Below the pieces are notes generated by a model. The model worked only from the letters and a program-made list of their open reading frames with translations, had not been told where the DNA came from and made no database searches. This document shows positions 21,375-33,093 of a stretch of DNA of 64,000 nucleotides, one piece after another; the stretch's first letter is position 1; each line of letters begins with the position of its first letter. The DNA lies in NCBI RefSeq assembly GCF_022201045.2, contig NC_068558.1, positions 34,801,501-34,865,500 on the forward strand, written 5' to 3'. Both the position numbers and the translations under genes were made by a program. Source of the DNA: Citrus sinensis (lineage: Eukaryota > Streptophyta > Magnoliopsida > Sapindales > Rutaceae).

Positions 21375-23125
21375 ATAACTCTATTTCGATTACACTTAAA
21401 TTCTAAAGGAATGTGGCACTTTTTGATCAAAGAGATGGTAATTGTAAAGAACTTATGGTTGTTATTGACTTTAAAGAAAATTTATAGGATTACAAAGTAC
21501 TGTAAAGAACTTATGGTTGTTATTGACTTCAAAGAAAATCTACAAGAATACAAAGTGCAAGTGTTTGTCGAAAGCCTTTTCTGCCCTAGGGGCCCCAAAA
21601 CGAGTGGGCTCGTGGGCACAGCTGCGCCCACTCGCAAAGCCTTGCTCCATTCCGAGTCCGGGGCAACGGCGAAGTTCGTCCGCCCAGCTCAGAATGGGGG
21701 GGCGCGGACGAACTTCGTCCGTCGGACTCGCCCGCACCCCCCACCAAGGCTAAAGCCCACCTGTTTCGGGGGTGGCGCTCTGCCGACGACTCCCCGTGGG
21801 CACCCCGAGGTCCCCCGCAAAATCTCGCCTCATTCCGAGCCCAGCGGACGGACGAAGACTATAGCCCACCCGTCTTGGGGCCCCTGCGGGCGAAATTCGT
21901 CTGCCGGGCTCAGAATGGGGCGAGGCTTTGCGAGGGGCCTCGGGGTACATTTCTAAGAGTCATGGCAACAGCCCCACTGGGGTGCCAAAAAGGCCCAAGG
22001 GGCCCCGAGATGGGTGGGCGCGGGCGAAGTTCATCCGCTGGACTTGGAATGGGGCGAGGCTTTGCGAGGGGCCTCGGTGTGCCCGTGGGGAGTCGCGGGC
22101 ACAGCCGTACCCAAAAATAATGCCCCAGGCCCCATTCCGAGCCCGGCAGACAAACTTCGCCCAACCTTCGAGCACTAATTTTTGGACGGGGCTCTGCCAA
22201 CGACTCCCCGCGAGTGCCCCGAGGTCCCTCGCAAAGCCTCGCCCCATTCCCGCCCAAAAATACTGCCCCAAAGGGCAGGGTGCCAAAAGGCCCTAGGGGC
22301 CCCGAGACGGGTGGACATAGCCTTGGTGGGGGGGGCGAGCGAAGTTCGTCCGCCGGACTCGGAATGGGACAAGACTTTGCAAGGGGTCTCGGTGTGCTCG
22401 CGGGGAGTCACGGACACAGCCGCGCCCAAAAATAGTGCCCCAAGGTCGGGTGCCAAAAAGCCCCAGGGGCCCCGAAATGGGTGTTAGTTGGGGGGCGCGG
22501 GCGAAGTTCGTCCGCTGGACTCGGAATGGGGTGAGACTTTGCCAAGGACCTCGGGGCGCTCGCGGGGAGTCTTTTTAGCCGAAACCGGAAAAACCGGCCA
22601 TTTTACTTTGTGGTCCCCGAGATCATGCCCAATTTTCGGCGTTCAAACTACCGAGGCTTTGCGAGGGACCTTGGGGCGCCCGCGGGGAGTCGTTGGGGGA
22701 CGAACTTCATCCGCTCCCCCTACCAAGGCTATAGCCCACCCATCTCGGTGCCCCTGGGGCCTTTTCGGAATGGGGTGACACTTTGCGAGGGGCCTTGGTG
22801 TGCACCCAAGCTATACCGAAAAGTATTTCCTTAGTGATGAAGGTATGAATAGTTCTTCTTAGTCTTCGTGGTCAAATTTTATAAAAGAAAAATTGGGATG
22901 TTGGCAAAGGTGATTAAATTGATACTTTTTCATATAATTCTTTGTTATAAAAGATTAAAAAAAAAGGTAAGGAAGGGAAAATGAACATATTTTCTTTTTA
23001 AAATCTAATCTTATCACCAGTTTTCTAAAGAGTTTCTTATGGCTGCTTTTCAGGGGCGTTGGATTTTAAATTTAGTGGAAGATATGATATTAGACAAATA
23101 TAACCATGAGTCTGAAAAATGCAGT
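21375..23125 (+). pseudogene. Third F-box gene, 3' portion, split by GC-rich insertion
   Basis: Frame at 21412 onward reads NVALFDQRDGNCKELMVVIDFKENL, aligning with FVLIDPKDGKKYEDLMIDGFQENV of the block B F-box C-terminus. A 58-60 bp tandem duplication (21443-21560) repeats KELMVVIDFKENL. VQVFVESL (21558-21580) then meets the GC-rich block. The exon resumes at about 22803 with 'acccaagctataccgaaaag', ending in a donor at 'gatgaag|gtatga' (22844). The last exon follows TTTTCAG at 23053 and reads GALDFKFSGRYDIRQI before a stop. The F-box itself is gone. The alignment to the two complete relatives makes the identity clear despite the breaks. Confidence 0.72.
21581..22802. repeat. GC-rich block of direct and inverted ~145 bp repeats
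   Basis: Abrupt change from AT-rich DNA to very GC- and CpG-rich DNA, then back. A loose unit recurs: 'ggggccccgagatgggtggg', 'gcgaagttcgtccgc', 'ggactcggaatgggg', 'gaggctttgcgaggggcctc', 'cgcggggagtcg', 'cccaaaaatactgcccca'. Plus-oriented copies start near 21999, 22299 and 22468. Reverse-oriented copies lie near 21735-21905 and 22126-22265. It sits inside an F-box exon. Left flank '..gaaagcctt' and right '..gcctt ggtgtgc' share GCCTT, a possible target duplication. Open frames seen on both strands are side effects of the base composition. Family unknown. Confidence 0.85.
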
Positions 23126-23551
23126 TAATTAGTGTTGATGACTGGAAATGGATCATATTGATTGTTTATCATTCTATTCCAAAACCTTGTTCCAATTGTT
23201 CTTTTTTAGACTTTAATTAGGTTTAACTGTGCAAATTCATGTAGCAGAAACAGTTATAAATTGAGAAAATTTATGTTATGTTGCATAATCATATATTTAC
23301 TTATGTTTATTTTGTGCTTAATTTTAAGTTCTCAATCCTCTTTACATAGTGGAATTTGGATTGAAAATATATTATGCATAACCCATAACCCATGAAATTA
23401 ATGTCGCTTCACACCTCAATATCTTCTATATATACCGCAGTTCTAATTTCTCGAAAAATGGAAAAGTAGCATTGGAAAAAAATTTCCTAAAATAAAGCAT
23501 TGAATAAATTTAACTCAAGAGTTTGGTAAGATTGGAATAGTTATTTTGGTT
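23126..23551. other. Non-coding spacer between F-box relic and gypsy gag
   Basis: AT-rich, no ORF or recognisable element end. It presumably contains the truncated edge of the minus-strand gypsy element. Confidence 0.4.
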
Positions 23552-24460
23552 GAATTTATACAAGTCCATGGGCATAACACAATCCTTTTGCTCGTCTTTC
23601 AATTTGTTCGGCAACTGATAGACATCGAAACAGTGGTAATCCCAGAGGGGGTGGGCCTAATAGAGAGGGCAGTGATGACCCCCCAATTTTGGTTATTTTG
23701 GGAGATGAATTAAGGAGTGGTGGCGATGGCCTGCTCATACTAGGCCGAGGTGGAATCCTACGATTAGAAACAACCATGTATTCTTCTTGGAATCTTGCAA
23801 GCTCAAACGTTTGTAGGAGACTAGCAGGTTTCAACATCTTCACTCCAATTTTCATATCCTCTCGTAATCCCAAAAGGAAGCAAATAATGAAGAATGATTC
23901 TGGTAGATTCCGAGTTCTATCAGCCAACCATTCAAATTGTCGTTGATATTCAATAACAGTCCCAGTCTATCGTAGTTTGGTAATGGACTCAACTGCATCA
24001 CCTTCTTTGAATGTTCCGAATCGAGTAATTAGAGCTCGTTTGAATTGTGCCCAAGTCATATTAGCCATAGTTTGCTCTAACCAGTGATACTAAGGTACTG
24101 CATCTCCATCTAGGTGTCCGATAGCAAGTGACAGCACATCTGTCTCAGGCAAGGCGGCCAATTGCTGATACTGTTCACAGCAAAAGATCCAGCTTATTGG
24201 ATTTTCCCCCCTGAAAACCGGGAAGTCCATCTGTATATGGCGGGGTTGCACAAGTGCTCCTCCAATATGTCCTGCAGGTTCGGGTTGTTGATTATTGATT
24301 TGTAACGGTTGGTTGTTGTTTCTATCTTCTTGAAACCGGATGAATTGATCGCGGAGGCTTAAGATTAATTCTTGGAGGTCATTGGACTGTTGGGATAAGA
24401 CGTCAACTTTCTCATTGAATTTGATGAGATACCCTTTCTTCCTATTCCTTAATAGTCCTT
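23552..24460 (-). pseudogene. Ty3/gypsy gag relic
   Basis: Read right to left: PRHIQMDFPVFRG (about 24240), WIFCCEQYQQLAAL, LAIGHLDGDAVPYHWLEQT, TWAQFKRALITRFGT (about 24050), then QFEWLADRTRNLPESF and IICFLLGLREDMKIGVKMLKP, and FELARFQEEYMVVSNRRIPP (about 23790). This is the retrotransposon gag (Retrotrans_gag) core and the linker before the nucleocapsid. A stop near 23971, a frame break near 24215 and no pol mean only the 5' end of an element survives. Its LTR lies just upstream (24494-24742). Confidence 0.85.
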
Positions 24461-24493
24461 ATGCCCAAGAAAAAAAACTGCTCTAATACTAGA

Positions 24494-24742
24494 TGTTAGG
24501 CTACTGCTTTGAGATAGCAATTTAGAAGCGACGAATTGATGAGAAGAATAATGAGAAGAAGTGGCCAGAGGGGAAACAAGAGTTTTTAGAAGCAATTCTT
24601 ATTATTTATTAAAGTAGCAACAATTCCTTATACAAAGCCAAAGAGATCCTACGAAAATAATAATTCCTAATAACATAATAACTTAATAACTAATCCTTAA
24701 CGGAAAAAGAAATAATGCAAATCTAAGACTAGGATTCTAACA
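24494..24742 (-). repeat. 5' LTR of minus-strand gypsy element (249 bp)
   Basis: On the minus strand it begins TGTTAGAATCCTAG at 24742 and ends GCCTAACA at 24494. Directly after it, 'tctagtattagagcag' (24493-24478) resembles the initiator-Met primer-binding site (TGGTATCAGAGC) with substitutions. The outer edge abuts TNL pseudogene sequence at 24743. A short LTR of this size and a Met primer site fit a small gypsy lineage. Confidence 0.75.
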
Positions 24743-25549
24743 CTTATGGACTGGATGTCCTCATTGATAAGTCACTCATAACAGTATCACGTAACCGCTT
24801 GCAAATGCATGATTTATTGCAAGAAATGTGGCTAGAGATTGTTCGCTAAAAATTCGTAAAAATTTAAAAATTGTGAAAATGTTATTTGATATAATTGTTG
24901 TAATGAAATAATATAATCCATACAGATGCTATAACCGAATAAGCGAAGTAAGAGTTTTAAAAAAATTATGAGTTTAACCTAAACAGGAAAATTGTATTTG
25001 AATTTGACTTGGTTGCGACAGCCACAAAACATGAAAAATGACTTTTATGGTTATAATTTTGAGTAATATTTTAGAATTTTATCCAAAAACAATTAAAGAA
25101 AACTTTTTAGCTAAACACATTCTACAATAGTTGTTGGTATTCTTTATATGTGTCCGGCTATGTTAGAACCGTTATAAGGTAGAGCGCTTCTCATAACCAC
25201 ATAATCAAAGTTATAATATTTTTTATTATTATTTATCACTTTACGTGTGTGGTTATGATTCGTATTTTATCTTAGAGTAACTACTCTAAGGTAGCCATGA
25301 CCTCTTTATATATATATAAACGCAAGTTCGTGTCCAAATTTTTTATCAAATAGGAAAAAAAATTATGTGAAGAAGCAGAATTTGTCTTTAACTGAGGAGC
25401 GTTTAATAATAAATTTTATGAATTTTGGGTTTTACACTAATTCATTCTTTATTTTTGTTTAATAAGGGGACCGATGCAATTGAAGGCATATTCCTAAATT
25501 TCTTCAAAATAAAAGAAATCAATCTAAGCTCAGGAGCCTTCATAAATAT

Positions 25550-27296
25550 TAGGGGTGTTCGCGGATCGGATTTTACGGATTGGATATCAATCCATATCCG
25601 ATCCATGATTTTGCGGATTATAATTTTTTAATCCAATCCAATCCACGGATTGATAAAATCCAATCCAAATCCAATCCATACATCTGCGGATCGGATGCGG
25701 ATTTGACTCAATCCATATCCAATCCATACGTCTACGGATCGGATGCGGATTTAACTCAATCCATATGCAATCCACCATTTTACGCATTAGTTTTTGAATT
25801 AAAAATTTTTAGTTCTCTCCAACTAATGAAATAAAAAAATCTAATCTAAAAATAATTTTGTTACCCAATTAAATTTAAAATTGAATAAAATTTAAATAAA
25901 TTAATTGTTTAAATAAAGTTAAAGTAATACATTTAAAGTTTCAAAATATAACACATCGAGACTTAAGTGGCGTTTGTTTTTTAACTTAATAACTTAAAGT
26001 GACTTAACTTAATTAATTAAGTTCATTAGAAGTGTTTGTTTTTATAACTTAATGAGACTTTTTAGGTAATTTTGACTTAATAAAATAAGCCAATTTTTTT
26101 AGCTTTTTACTTAATGGAGAAATTTGAATTAAGTCAGCTAGTTACTAATGTCAAAAATATTCATGTTTTATAATTTATTTTTCATGTCTATCCCAAAACT
26201 CACTCATAAACATTTACTCTACATAAAAATATCCATGTTTTACATAAAAATATCCATGTTTTTTCTTTCTTATATTATATACGATAAAATTTGAAATTTA
26301 TGGTATTTTATATACTAAAATTCTAAAATAATTATATATTCACTTAAATATAGTTTTACTTATAAATGTTAAAATATTGTGGTATTTAATATATTATTTA
26401 TTTGATATTCAAATTTAATAAAGATACAAATGTAAAAGCACATATTTTCAACTTTTTCAGTTGAAAAAAAAACAACTTAATACTTGTTTTCCTAGATTCG
26501 AACAAAAAAAACAAACATATTATTCAGATTCAGACATTCAGATCTATTCAGAATTCAGATTAATTCAGGTCTATTCAGATTTTAGACAAAAAAAACAAGC
26601 ACCACCTAAGTATTCAAATAAAGCTACAATAATACGTTCAAAGTTTCAAAATATAACACATCAAGCTTAATTGTTCAAATAAAGTTATAATAATACGTTA
26701 ATATAACACCGAAATAAATTGTTCAAATAAAGCCACAATTAATTGAAATGACGAAATTTCAGAAACCAAACACAGTCTGATCCTTCACCAGGGCTGTTGC
26801 GCCTATCGAAAAGTGATGATTACGGATCCATCCACGATGGGAATCAGGAGAAGCCGTACGGGTAGTGATCTTGAAGGTTGTGATAGTGAAATTGTTCAAC
26901 TGGAACCAGTGAATGTGAAGTTGCTTGATAGATTTGGGAAAGAAGATGGCTTACTCTCGCTGGAATCACGCGGCCGATGTCCTTTAAATCCATGTCGAGA
27001 GTGCATCCAACCAGTATTGAGTGTTGCTAGTGTGTGTGACGGTGGGGAAGCTTAGGGTTTTTTGTTTGCAAATTGTTAGGGACTTGGCGTTATGTTACTT
27101 TACTTTTGCTAGTGTGTGTGACTTTACTTTTATTTTGTTTTACAATTTTTACAAGTTATATTTGTATATTTGATTATTTAATTATTTTTCATTTTATATT
27201 ATTATTGGGTAATGGTTAAGATATGTTATAGTGCTTAATAACCATGCAATGTCACATTTATAATTTTTTAATTAAATTTATAATAATTTTTTAATA

Positions 27297-27327
<31 letters not shown>

Positions 27328-27504
27328 GTGGAATCACGGATTTCTACGGATTTACGGAAGTAAATCCATATCCAATCCATTGACTGCAGATTTTTAAATT
27401 TTCAATCCATATCCAATCCACTAATCCACGGATCGAATTTATACGGATCAAATTCAACGGATCAGACAGATTGAGCGGATCGGATTGGATTCTGAACACC
27501 CCTA
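25550..27504. mobile_element. hAT-type non-autonomous element inside a TNL exon (1955 bp)
   Basis: Perfect 11 bp terminal inverted repeats TAGGGGTGTTC / GAACACCCCTA. The 8 bp target duplication ATAAATAT lies at 25542-25549 and 27505-27512. The exon reads continuously across the site in the other TNL ('ttcacaaatatgtctaat' at 40993). Subterminal repeats of 'ggatcggatgcggattt' and 'aatccatatccaatccat' at both ends resemble hAT transposase sites. An 80-codon frame at 26813-27055 shows no transposase motif. Contains a nested MITE. Confidence 0.95.
25977..26606. mobile_element. Nested MITE, PIF/Harbinger-like
   Basis: Left end GTGGCGTTTGTTTTTT, right end read inverted GGTGGTGCTTGTTTTTTTT; the match is imperfect and offset by one base. 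TAA flanks both sides (25974-25976 and 26607-26609), which fits a 3 bp Harbinger-type target duplication. The internal sequence is rich in 'cttaataacttaaag' on the left and 'cagattcagacattcag' on the right. No coding capacity. Confidence 0.55.
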
Positions 27505-29680
27505 ATAAATATGTCTAATCTTAGACTACTGAAATTTTATATACCAAAGGCTTTTGAAGCTTGGACATGAGCACTAAAGTGCAGCTTCCAGACGGCCTAG
27601 ATTATTTACCGAAGAAGTTGAAATATCTTTACTGGCGCAATTATCCATTGAGAACACTACCATCTAATTTCAAGCCAAAGAACCTTGTTGAACTAAATTT
27701 GCCTTATGGTCATAAAGTTGTGCAGATTTGGGAAGGAAAAAAGGTATGTTTTACTAATACCAAAACATTGATTTTTCTTTCTTTAAATATACATGTTTAA
27801 TTAATTGTTGAATTCATTGTTGCTAATCTAACACAAACTTTGCTTATCTTTTTGTTACAGGAAGCTTTCAAGTTAAAATTTATTAACCTCAGTCATTCCC
27901 AATGTCTCATTAAGATCCCAGACCCATCAGAAACGCCGAATCTTGAAAGAATAGATATTCTTAACTGTACAAACCCGGCTTGCGTTCTCTCATCGATAAC
28001 AAATTTCAACCATCTCAGTATGTTGTGTTTCAGGCACTGCAAAAATCTTAGGCACTTTCCAAACAACCTTCATTTTGTTTGTCCAATAATTATTGATTTC
28101 TCCTATTGTGTTAATCTCACAGAGTTTCCACAGATTTCTGGGAATATAATAGATCTAATCTTAACGGAGACTGCAATAGAAGAAGTTCCCTCATCAACAG
28201 AGTGCCTAACTAATCTTCAATACTTGTTTTTATGTAGTTGCAAAAAGCTAAAGAGGGTCTCAACTAGCATTTGTAAATTTAAATCTCTGGTTTGGCTTTC
28301 TCTTAATAAGTGCTTAAACCTTGAGAATTTCCCAGAAAGCATGGAGAAAATGGAACATTTAAATCGAATCAATTTAGGCTGGACTACAATTACAGAGCAG
28401 CTGCCATCTTCATTTGAAAATGTAGAAGGGCTTGAAACGCAGGGCTTAGAGTGTTGCTCTGAACTAGATAATTTGCCAGGTAACATTGGCAATTTTAAAT
28501 TTAAGTGCATGGATGCACATGGATTAGCCATTAGTCAACTACCATCCATATCATCAGGTTTGCTGTCATTGTCTGCATCGTTGTTATCTGGTTTATCTCT
28601 TTGAAAATCCTATGTTTAGGTTACAGTGATTTAACGGCTATTCCGCAAGAGATTGGCTGTCTATCCTCATTGGAATGCTTAAATCTGGGAGGAAATAACT
28701 TTGAGGGTCTACCTGCAAGTATCAAGCAACTTTCACGGCTGGAATGTCTCGACTTGAGCTACTGCAATAGCCTTCAGTCATTACCAGAGCTCCCACTACA
28801 TTTGGAAGTGTTACTTGCGACAAATTGTAAGCGACTCCAATCTTTGCCAGAGATTCCATCATGTCTAGAAGAACTAGATGCATCTGTACTCGAAAAGCTA
28901 TCCAAACATTCCTTTGGAGAGGAATATCGCATTTGGTCCATTAAGTTCAATTTTACTAATTGCTTGAAACTGATGAATGAAGAAGCAAACAAGAAGAATT
29001 TGGCAGATTCACGACTAAGGATTCAGCATATGGCAATTGCGTCACTGAGACTATTTTGGGAATTACGCCAATTCTCTCTTCCCCTGAACCGATATCACCC
29101 ATTGGAGCATCGTGAAAACCTCAAGGGCGCCACCATAATGTTACCCGGGAACAACGTTCCAGAGTTTTTCATCAATCGAAGTTCAGGATCTGAAATAACT
29201 CTTCAACTGCCACAGCATTGTTGTCAAAACTTAATGGGGTTTGCTGTCTGTGCTGTTCTTCAACAGATTGATGAGGAACGGGATTGCTTTTTCGTCGACT
29301 TTCTAATGAAAACTCTCTCTGGAAGGAAAATTGTTCGTTGCTATGAGACGATAGCGCTTCGTCGTCAAGTGACTAAGACAAATGTCATTCTTGGATTTCG
29401 TCCCTTGAGGAATGTTGGGTTTCCTGATGATAACAACCGTACAGTTGTCCCATTTAAATTCTCCTCACAGTACTACGTGGTGAAATGTTGTGAAGTGTGT
29501 CCAGTATATGCAAGTCCCAACGAGACCAAACCCAACACTATCATTCTCAATTTTGCTACCGAAATTTCAAAATTGGATGATATAGCTACAGTATCTGAAT
29601 CTGAATCGAGTTCTGGAGAAGAGGAATTGGAACCGAGTCCCAAGAGACTTTGCAGAGACGACCATGTCAACATTTCTTAA

Positions 29681-30139
29681 GGTGTATCGAATCCAATCTT
29701 TAATCTAAGAGATGTCCCTGATCATTACTTAAGGTGTATCAACTCCAACTTGAATTACATTTTTCTCTTTACGTTATAATTACCACTACTTGCATAATAT
29801 TTGGATGATTATGTATAGATATTATATTTGATTGGTTTACTCTTTCATGTATAAGTATGGTTATCAAATATTAACTTGCTTTTTTTTTTTTTTTTTCTTT
29901 TGGCGGGATATATTTATTTACGTTAAAGAAGATGTTTTGTTTTACCAAAATTAAATGCAGTAATTGAGCAATTAAATTAATTTGGATTTTTTTTCAAATG
30001 TTTTTTTTTTTTTTATATTTTGACTCTCATAATGTTGTTTTAATCATCCGTTGTTGTTTTCATTGTTAACAGAACAAATATTAATTGTTTTGGAGTTGAT
30101 ATCTCTGTCTACACAACATACTAGATGCAATAGTTGCAG
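29681..30139. other. Non-coding 3' flank of TNL pseudogene
   Basis: AT-rich; 'cttaaggtgtatc' occurs twice (29677 and 29729), a small tandem slip. No gene. Confidence 0.4.
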
Positions 30140-30810
30140 TAGATATCGTGACTTCTGTTTCTTCGTTGGCTTTAAATTTAATCAAATTAGTGCCAATCTC
30201 TCCCATCTGATTAAATTATAAATGCAATCCTAGACGATAACTTGTTAAAGATTAATATTTTATCTATGCATTCCTTATTACTTTTGAAAGTACCTTTTCA
30301 TTTTGACTTAGTTGCAGAATTAATAAGCCAAAGCATTAGTTAATAATACATTACAATCTTAATTTGAAGTGTGTGATGATAAATTAATAATGACTTCTTA
30401 AAAAAAATTAGAGCACCATTGATTTATTAATCATTTAAATTTTTTCTGTCTTTTTACATAACTTTTTTTTTCCCTTTTTCCCGGATGCTTATTTGATGTT
30501 TATTTGTTCTCCTTCTGTCACTTCTCACACGGATCCGGGAATAGGATATGATGAAATGGTAAAGCAAAATTTGCCTAAGTTTAAGCAAACTTAGGTATAT
30601 TGTATAAGAACAAGTTTTTGTCGGGATTTGAAGTTTTGATCGTTGTTGTTTACTTGAAATGATGACTTTATATAATTATGGATGATTATTGTGAATTTTG
30701 GTTATGGATGAATAATTGAATATGTCAAAGAACTTATTTGATGGGTTATACACTTGTAATTTTATTTTATTTTTTATTTACGAATATTTTGGAAGAATTG
30801 GGGGGTTGAA
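30140..30810 (+). repeat. 3' flank block, plus copy of an inverted pair
   Basis: Aligns in reverse complement with 47430-48130. Shared landmarks in order: 'taatcaaattagt.ccaat', 'gttgcagaattaat', 'gatgcttatttgatgtttat', 'ggatatgatgaaatg', 'ggttatggatga' and 'cttgtaatttta'. A short frame here, GYDEMVKQN ending at TAG (30595), parallels GYDEMIEPN in the other copy, suggesting both hold the terminal exon and 3' UTR of one gene type. Product not recognised. Confidence 0.72.
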
Positions 30811-32164
30811 TTTTTTCTTTTTTTAAAAAATGGAATACTTAAAATTGAACTGAACCGGTTTTTGAATTAATTGTTGGAAAGAAAGGAATTGTTGGGGAAA
30901 AAAAATTAAAAGGGAATTGTTGGGAAGAAAATTAGACGCATTTTGGAAGCAACTAAAGATAATGTATAAAGTTAACTTATTAATGTCCAATACTCTGTGT
31001 GTATGTGTATCTTCTCTGGCACTATTAAAGTAGTTATCAATAATTCTGGAGTTTACTACTTCAGCATCAAGAGACTTGGAAAAAAAAAAAAGTGAAAACG
31101 AAAAATCATTAAAATATAATATATAGGAGGCTATCATTGGGTCACAAGCATTAATCGTAAAAGAGTTAAAATTTGAGTTAATTATGATTAATAAAGTCTC
31201 AGATGAACAAAAATTTCCATCACTCTTTGATGCAATTTCAACCGAAACGTTGGGGCTTTGTTTTAGCCCCCTCAAAAGATAGAAACTGTATTTAAAGTTA
31301 ATGAACCAAAACGCTGTCGTATTTTGATCACGCCCGTGTCCCGTGATTCCCGTAAGTCAAGCTCAAGCCCTGGTCAAATTTCTGTTATGATAGTTTATTT
31401 TCGGCGCGGCTAAACAGCAAAACTCGGGCTAATTTTCGTGGTCCACTTAAAATCTAGCACATTCTTTATTATTTATTCTGAGAGAGATTATCGTATTGAT
31501 ATTAATTGTTCTTTGCAATTTGGTTAGCAGCAATTTTTACGCAAGTACTTGAATATATCAATAAGAAAAATGAAACCGAATACATCCATAAAATGCATAC
31601 CGCTCAATCTTTATGCTAACTTGAATATACATATCAATGTGAAAGTGAAACCGAATTTACAGAAGCAATGATAAGAAAAGTAAAACCGAATACATATATA
31701 AAAGAGATGATTTTCATCACTTTTGATTCGTCTCCCCTCATCTTTTCACCATAAAGTTTATTAGGCTTCTTTTATAGAGCTGAAATCATAACTACTACTG
31801 TTTAACCATCAATAAATTAGATATAAATGTGTCATTATATTGATATTGTAACTCATAAAATGGTGGAAATGAATGGCATAAAAATTTCAATCATTTCTTC
31901 CTCTCGTCTCATAATTCATCAGACATATTTTTACAGAGTAATAATCAAATATAATTGAGATAATACACCAATTAAAAACATATATGGTATGTGTAGTTGA
32001 ATTTTCATAACTACCACTTGTATGCTGATTTTTTAATATAAATATATGCATATTATAATATTATTTATTTATTATATGACTAGCATTCAAAGATATTCTA
32101 AAATTTGAATGTTAGTCACGAAGCATCTTTGTTTGCTCTGTGTGGTGCATTTTATATATATTAA
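30811..32164. other. AT-rich intergenic DNA, no gene seen
   Basis: A minus-strand frame of 150 codons (30823-31275) is low-complexity Phe/Ser/Ile and looks like AT-rich chance coding. No promoter, RNA gene or transposon ends recognised. Confidence 0.45.
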
Positions 32165-32791
32165 GGGCCCGTTTGTGATTGCTTTTGGGGTGACTTAAAA
32201 ATGATCTTAAAAATATAAAAACTAATTTTAGTGTTCGGGAAAAAAAATAAAAATTACTGTTGTCAAAATCAGCTCCTTCTATAATTGATTTTGAAAACAG
32301 AGAAGGAGTAATTTTTAAATTATGATTTTGAGAATCAATTTTGTCTTTTAATATAATTTCATAAATATCCATACAATTATTACCTAAACCCAAAATTATC
32401 TATACTGAAATTGGAAACAAAATCAGTATTTTTAACAAAATTGTGATTTTTTTAATTAATAGTTGTTTTAAGATGAAAAAAGAAATGAAATCAATATAAT
32501 ATATATTTTATTTTTAATTAAAATTATTGTAATGCAATTAAAGTTATTGTAAGTACATGTTTTATATGTGTAAGTATACTTCATCCTAAATTATATATAT
32601 TTTAGTTATTTGTTTTCTCACAGCAGTTTAACAGTAAGATTTGCCAAACACCTATAACTGCTTTCAAAACTCACTATACTTTTGAAAACAAGATTTACTA
32701 AATACTTAACCGATTCTTTTCACAACTAATTAATTTTACAACACAACTAATAGTGATTATTTTAAAAGTTATAGTATTCTCAAACTAGCCC
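32165..32791. mobile_element. PIF/Harbinger-like MITE (627 bp)
   Basis: Ends GGGCCCGTTTGTGAT and, inverted from the right, GGGCTAGTTTGAGAAT; flanked by TAA at 32162-32164 and 32792-32794. Size, TIR form and TAA duplication fit Tourist-like MITEs. It sits directly at the left edge of duplication block B. Confidence 0.75.
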
Positions 32792-33093
32792 TAAATAATG
32801 CTATGGTTGGCCAAAATTTAGGGTGTTACGTAGTTTTGGACTTGGGCGGGCTTTGCCATTTATATATTGTTCCGAGCATTTTGGGCCGCTCTATAGATTA
32901 GCATAAAAATGATGCTATGCAATGCCACATCACGCGCTAGCCTCTTCGGGGCTTCACTATCTTCTTTACGTTGCCACAAATGGCCCCTCTATTTCCATGG
33001 ATTGTTCTGCCTGTTACAAAGAAGGCTAGGAAGCTTCTTTTCTAATTTTTCTATACATGCTAGATCAACTGTAAGTTGCAGCAAGCCACGAGC

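Larger units (their letters stand above)
24743..29680 (+). pseudogene. TIR-NBS-LRR pseudogene, N-terminally truncated
   Basis: Starts at the LTR edge with the end of the NB-ARC: YGLDVLIDKSLITVS and LQMHDLLQEMWLEIVR (MHD motif kept), then a stop. Exon 3 begins 25467 (GTDAIEGIFLNF..), is cut by a hAT element (25550-27504), resumes 27513 and ends 27743 at a GT, with a frameshift near 27560. Exon 4 begins 27861 after TTACAG and encodes LRRs (PSETPNLERIDI, SLVWLSLNKCLNLENFPESM). A 1-nt loss near 28596-28602 shifts frame; translation resumes at 28601 through LRRs and the post-LRR C-JID-like domain (IMLPGNNVPEFFINRSSG) to 29680. The C-terminus has an acidic run and SPKRLCRDD. The intron that splits this region in the 38-43 kb gene is absent. 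No TIR and no P-loop. Confidence 0.92.

Noticed and set aside
21360..22834. CACTA-type ends around the GC-rich block ('cactatag' at about 21362 and 'tagtg' at about 22834)
   Set aside because: The left site lies in sequence aligning with the F-box gene region and the right 'tagtg' falls within an F-box exon. The termini do not match each other beyond five bases and there is no 3 bp target duplication.
21360..22834. Several 65-198 codon ORFs on both strands in the GC-rich block
   Set aside because: They overlap each other in all frames, have Gly/Pro/Arg/Ala composition and no domain. They are explained by GC-rich repeats with few stop codons.
30823..31275. 150-codon minus-strand ORF
   Set aside because: Phe/Ser/Asn-rich translation of AT-rich DNA, no motif, no homologous partner in the window.
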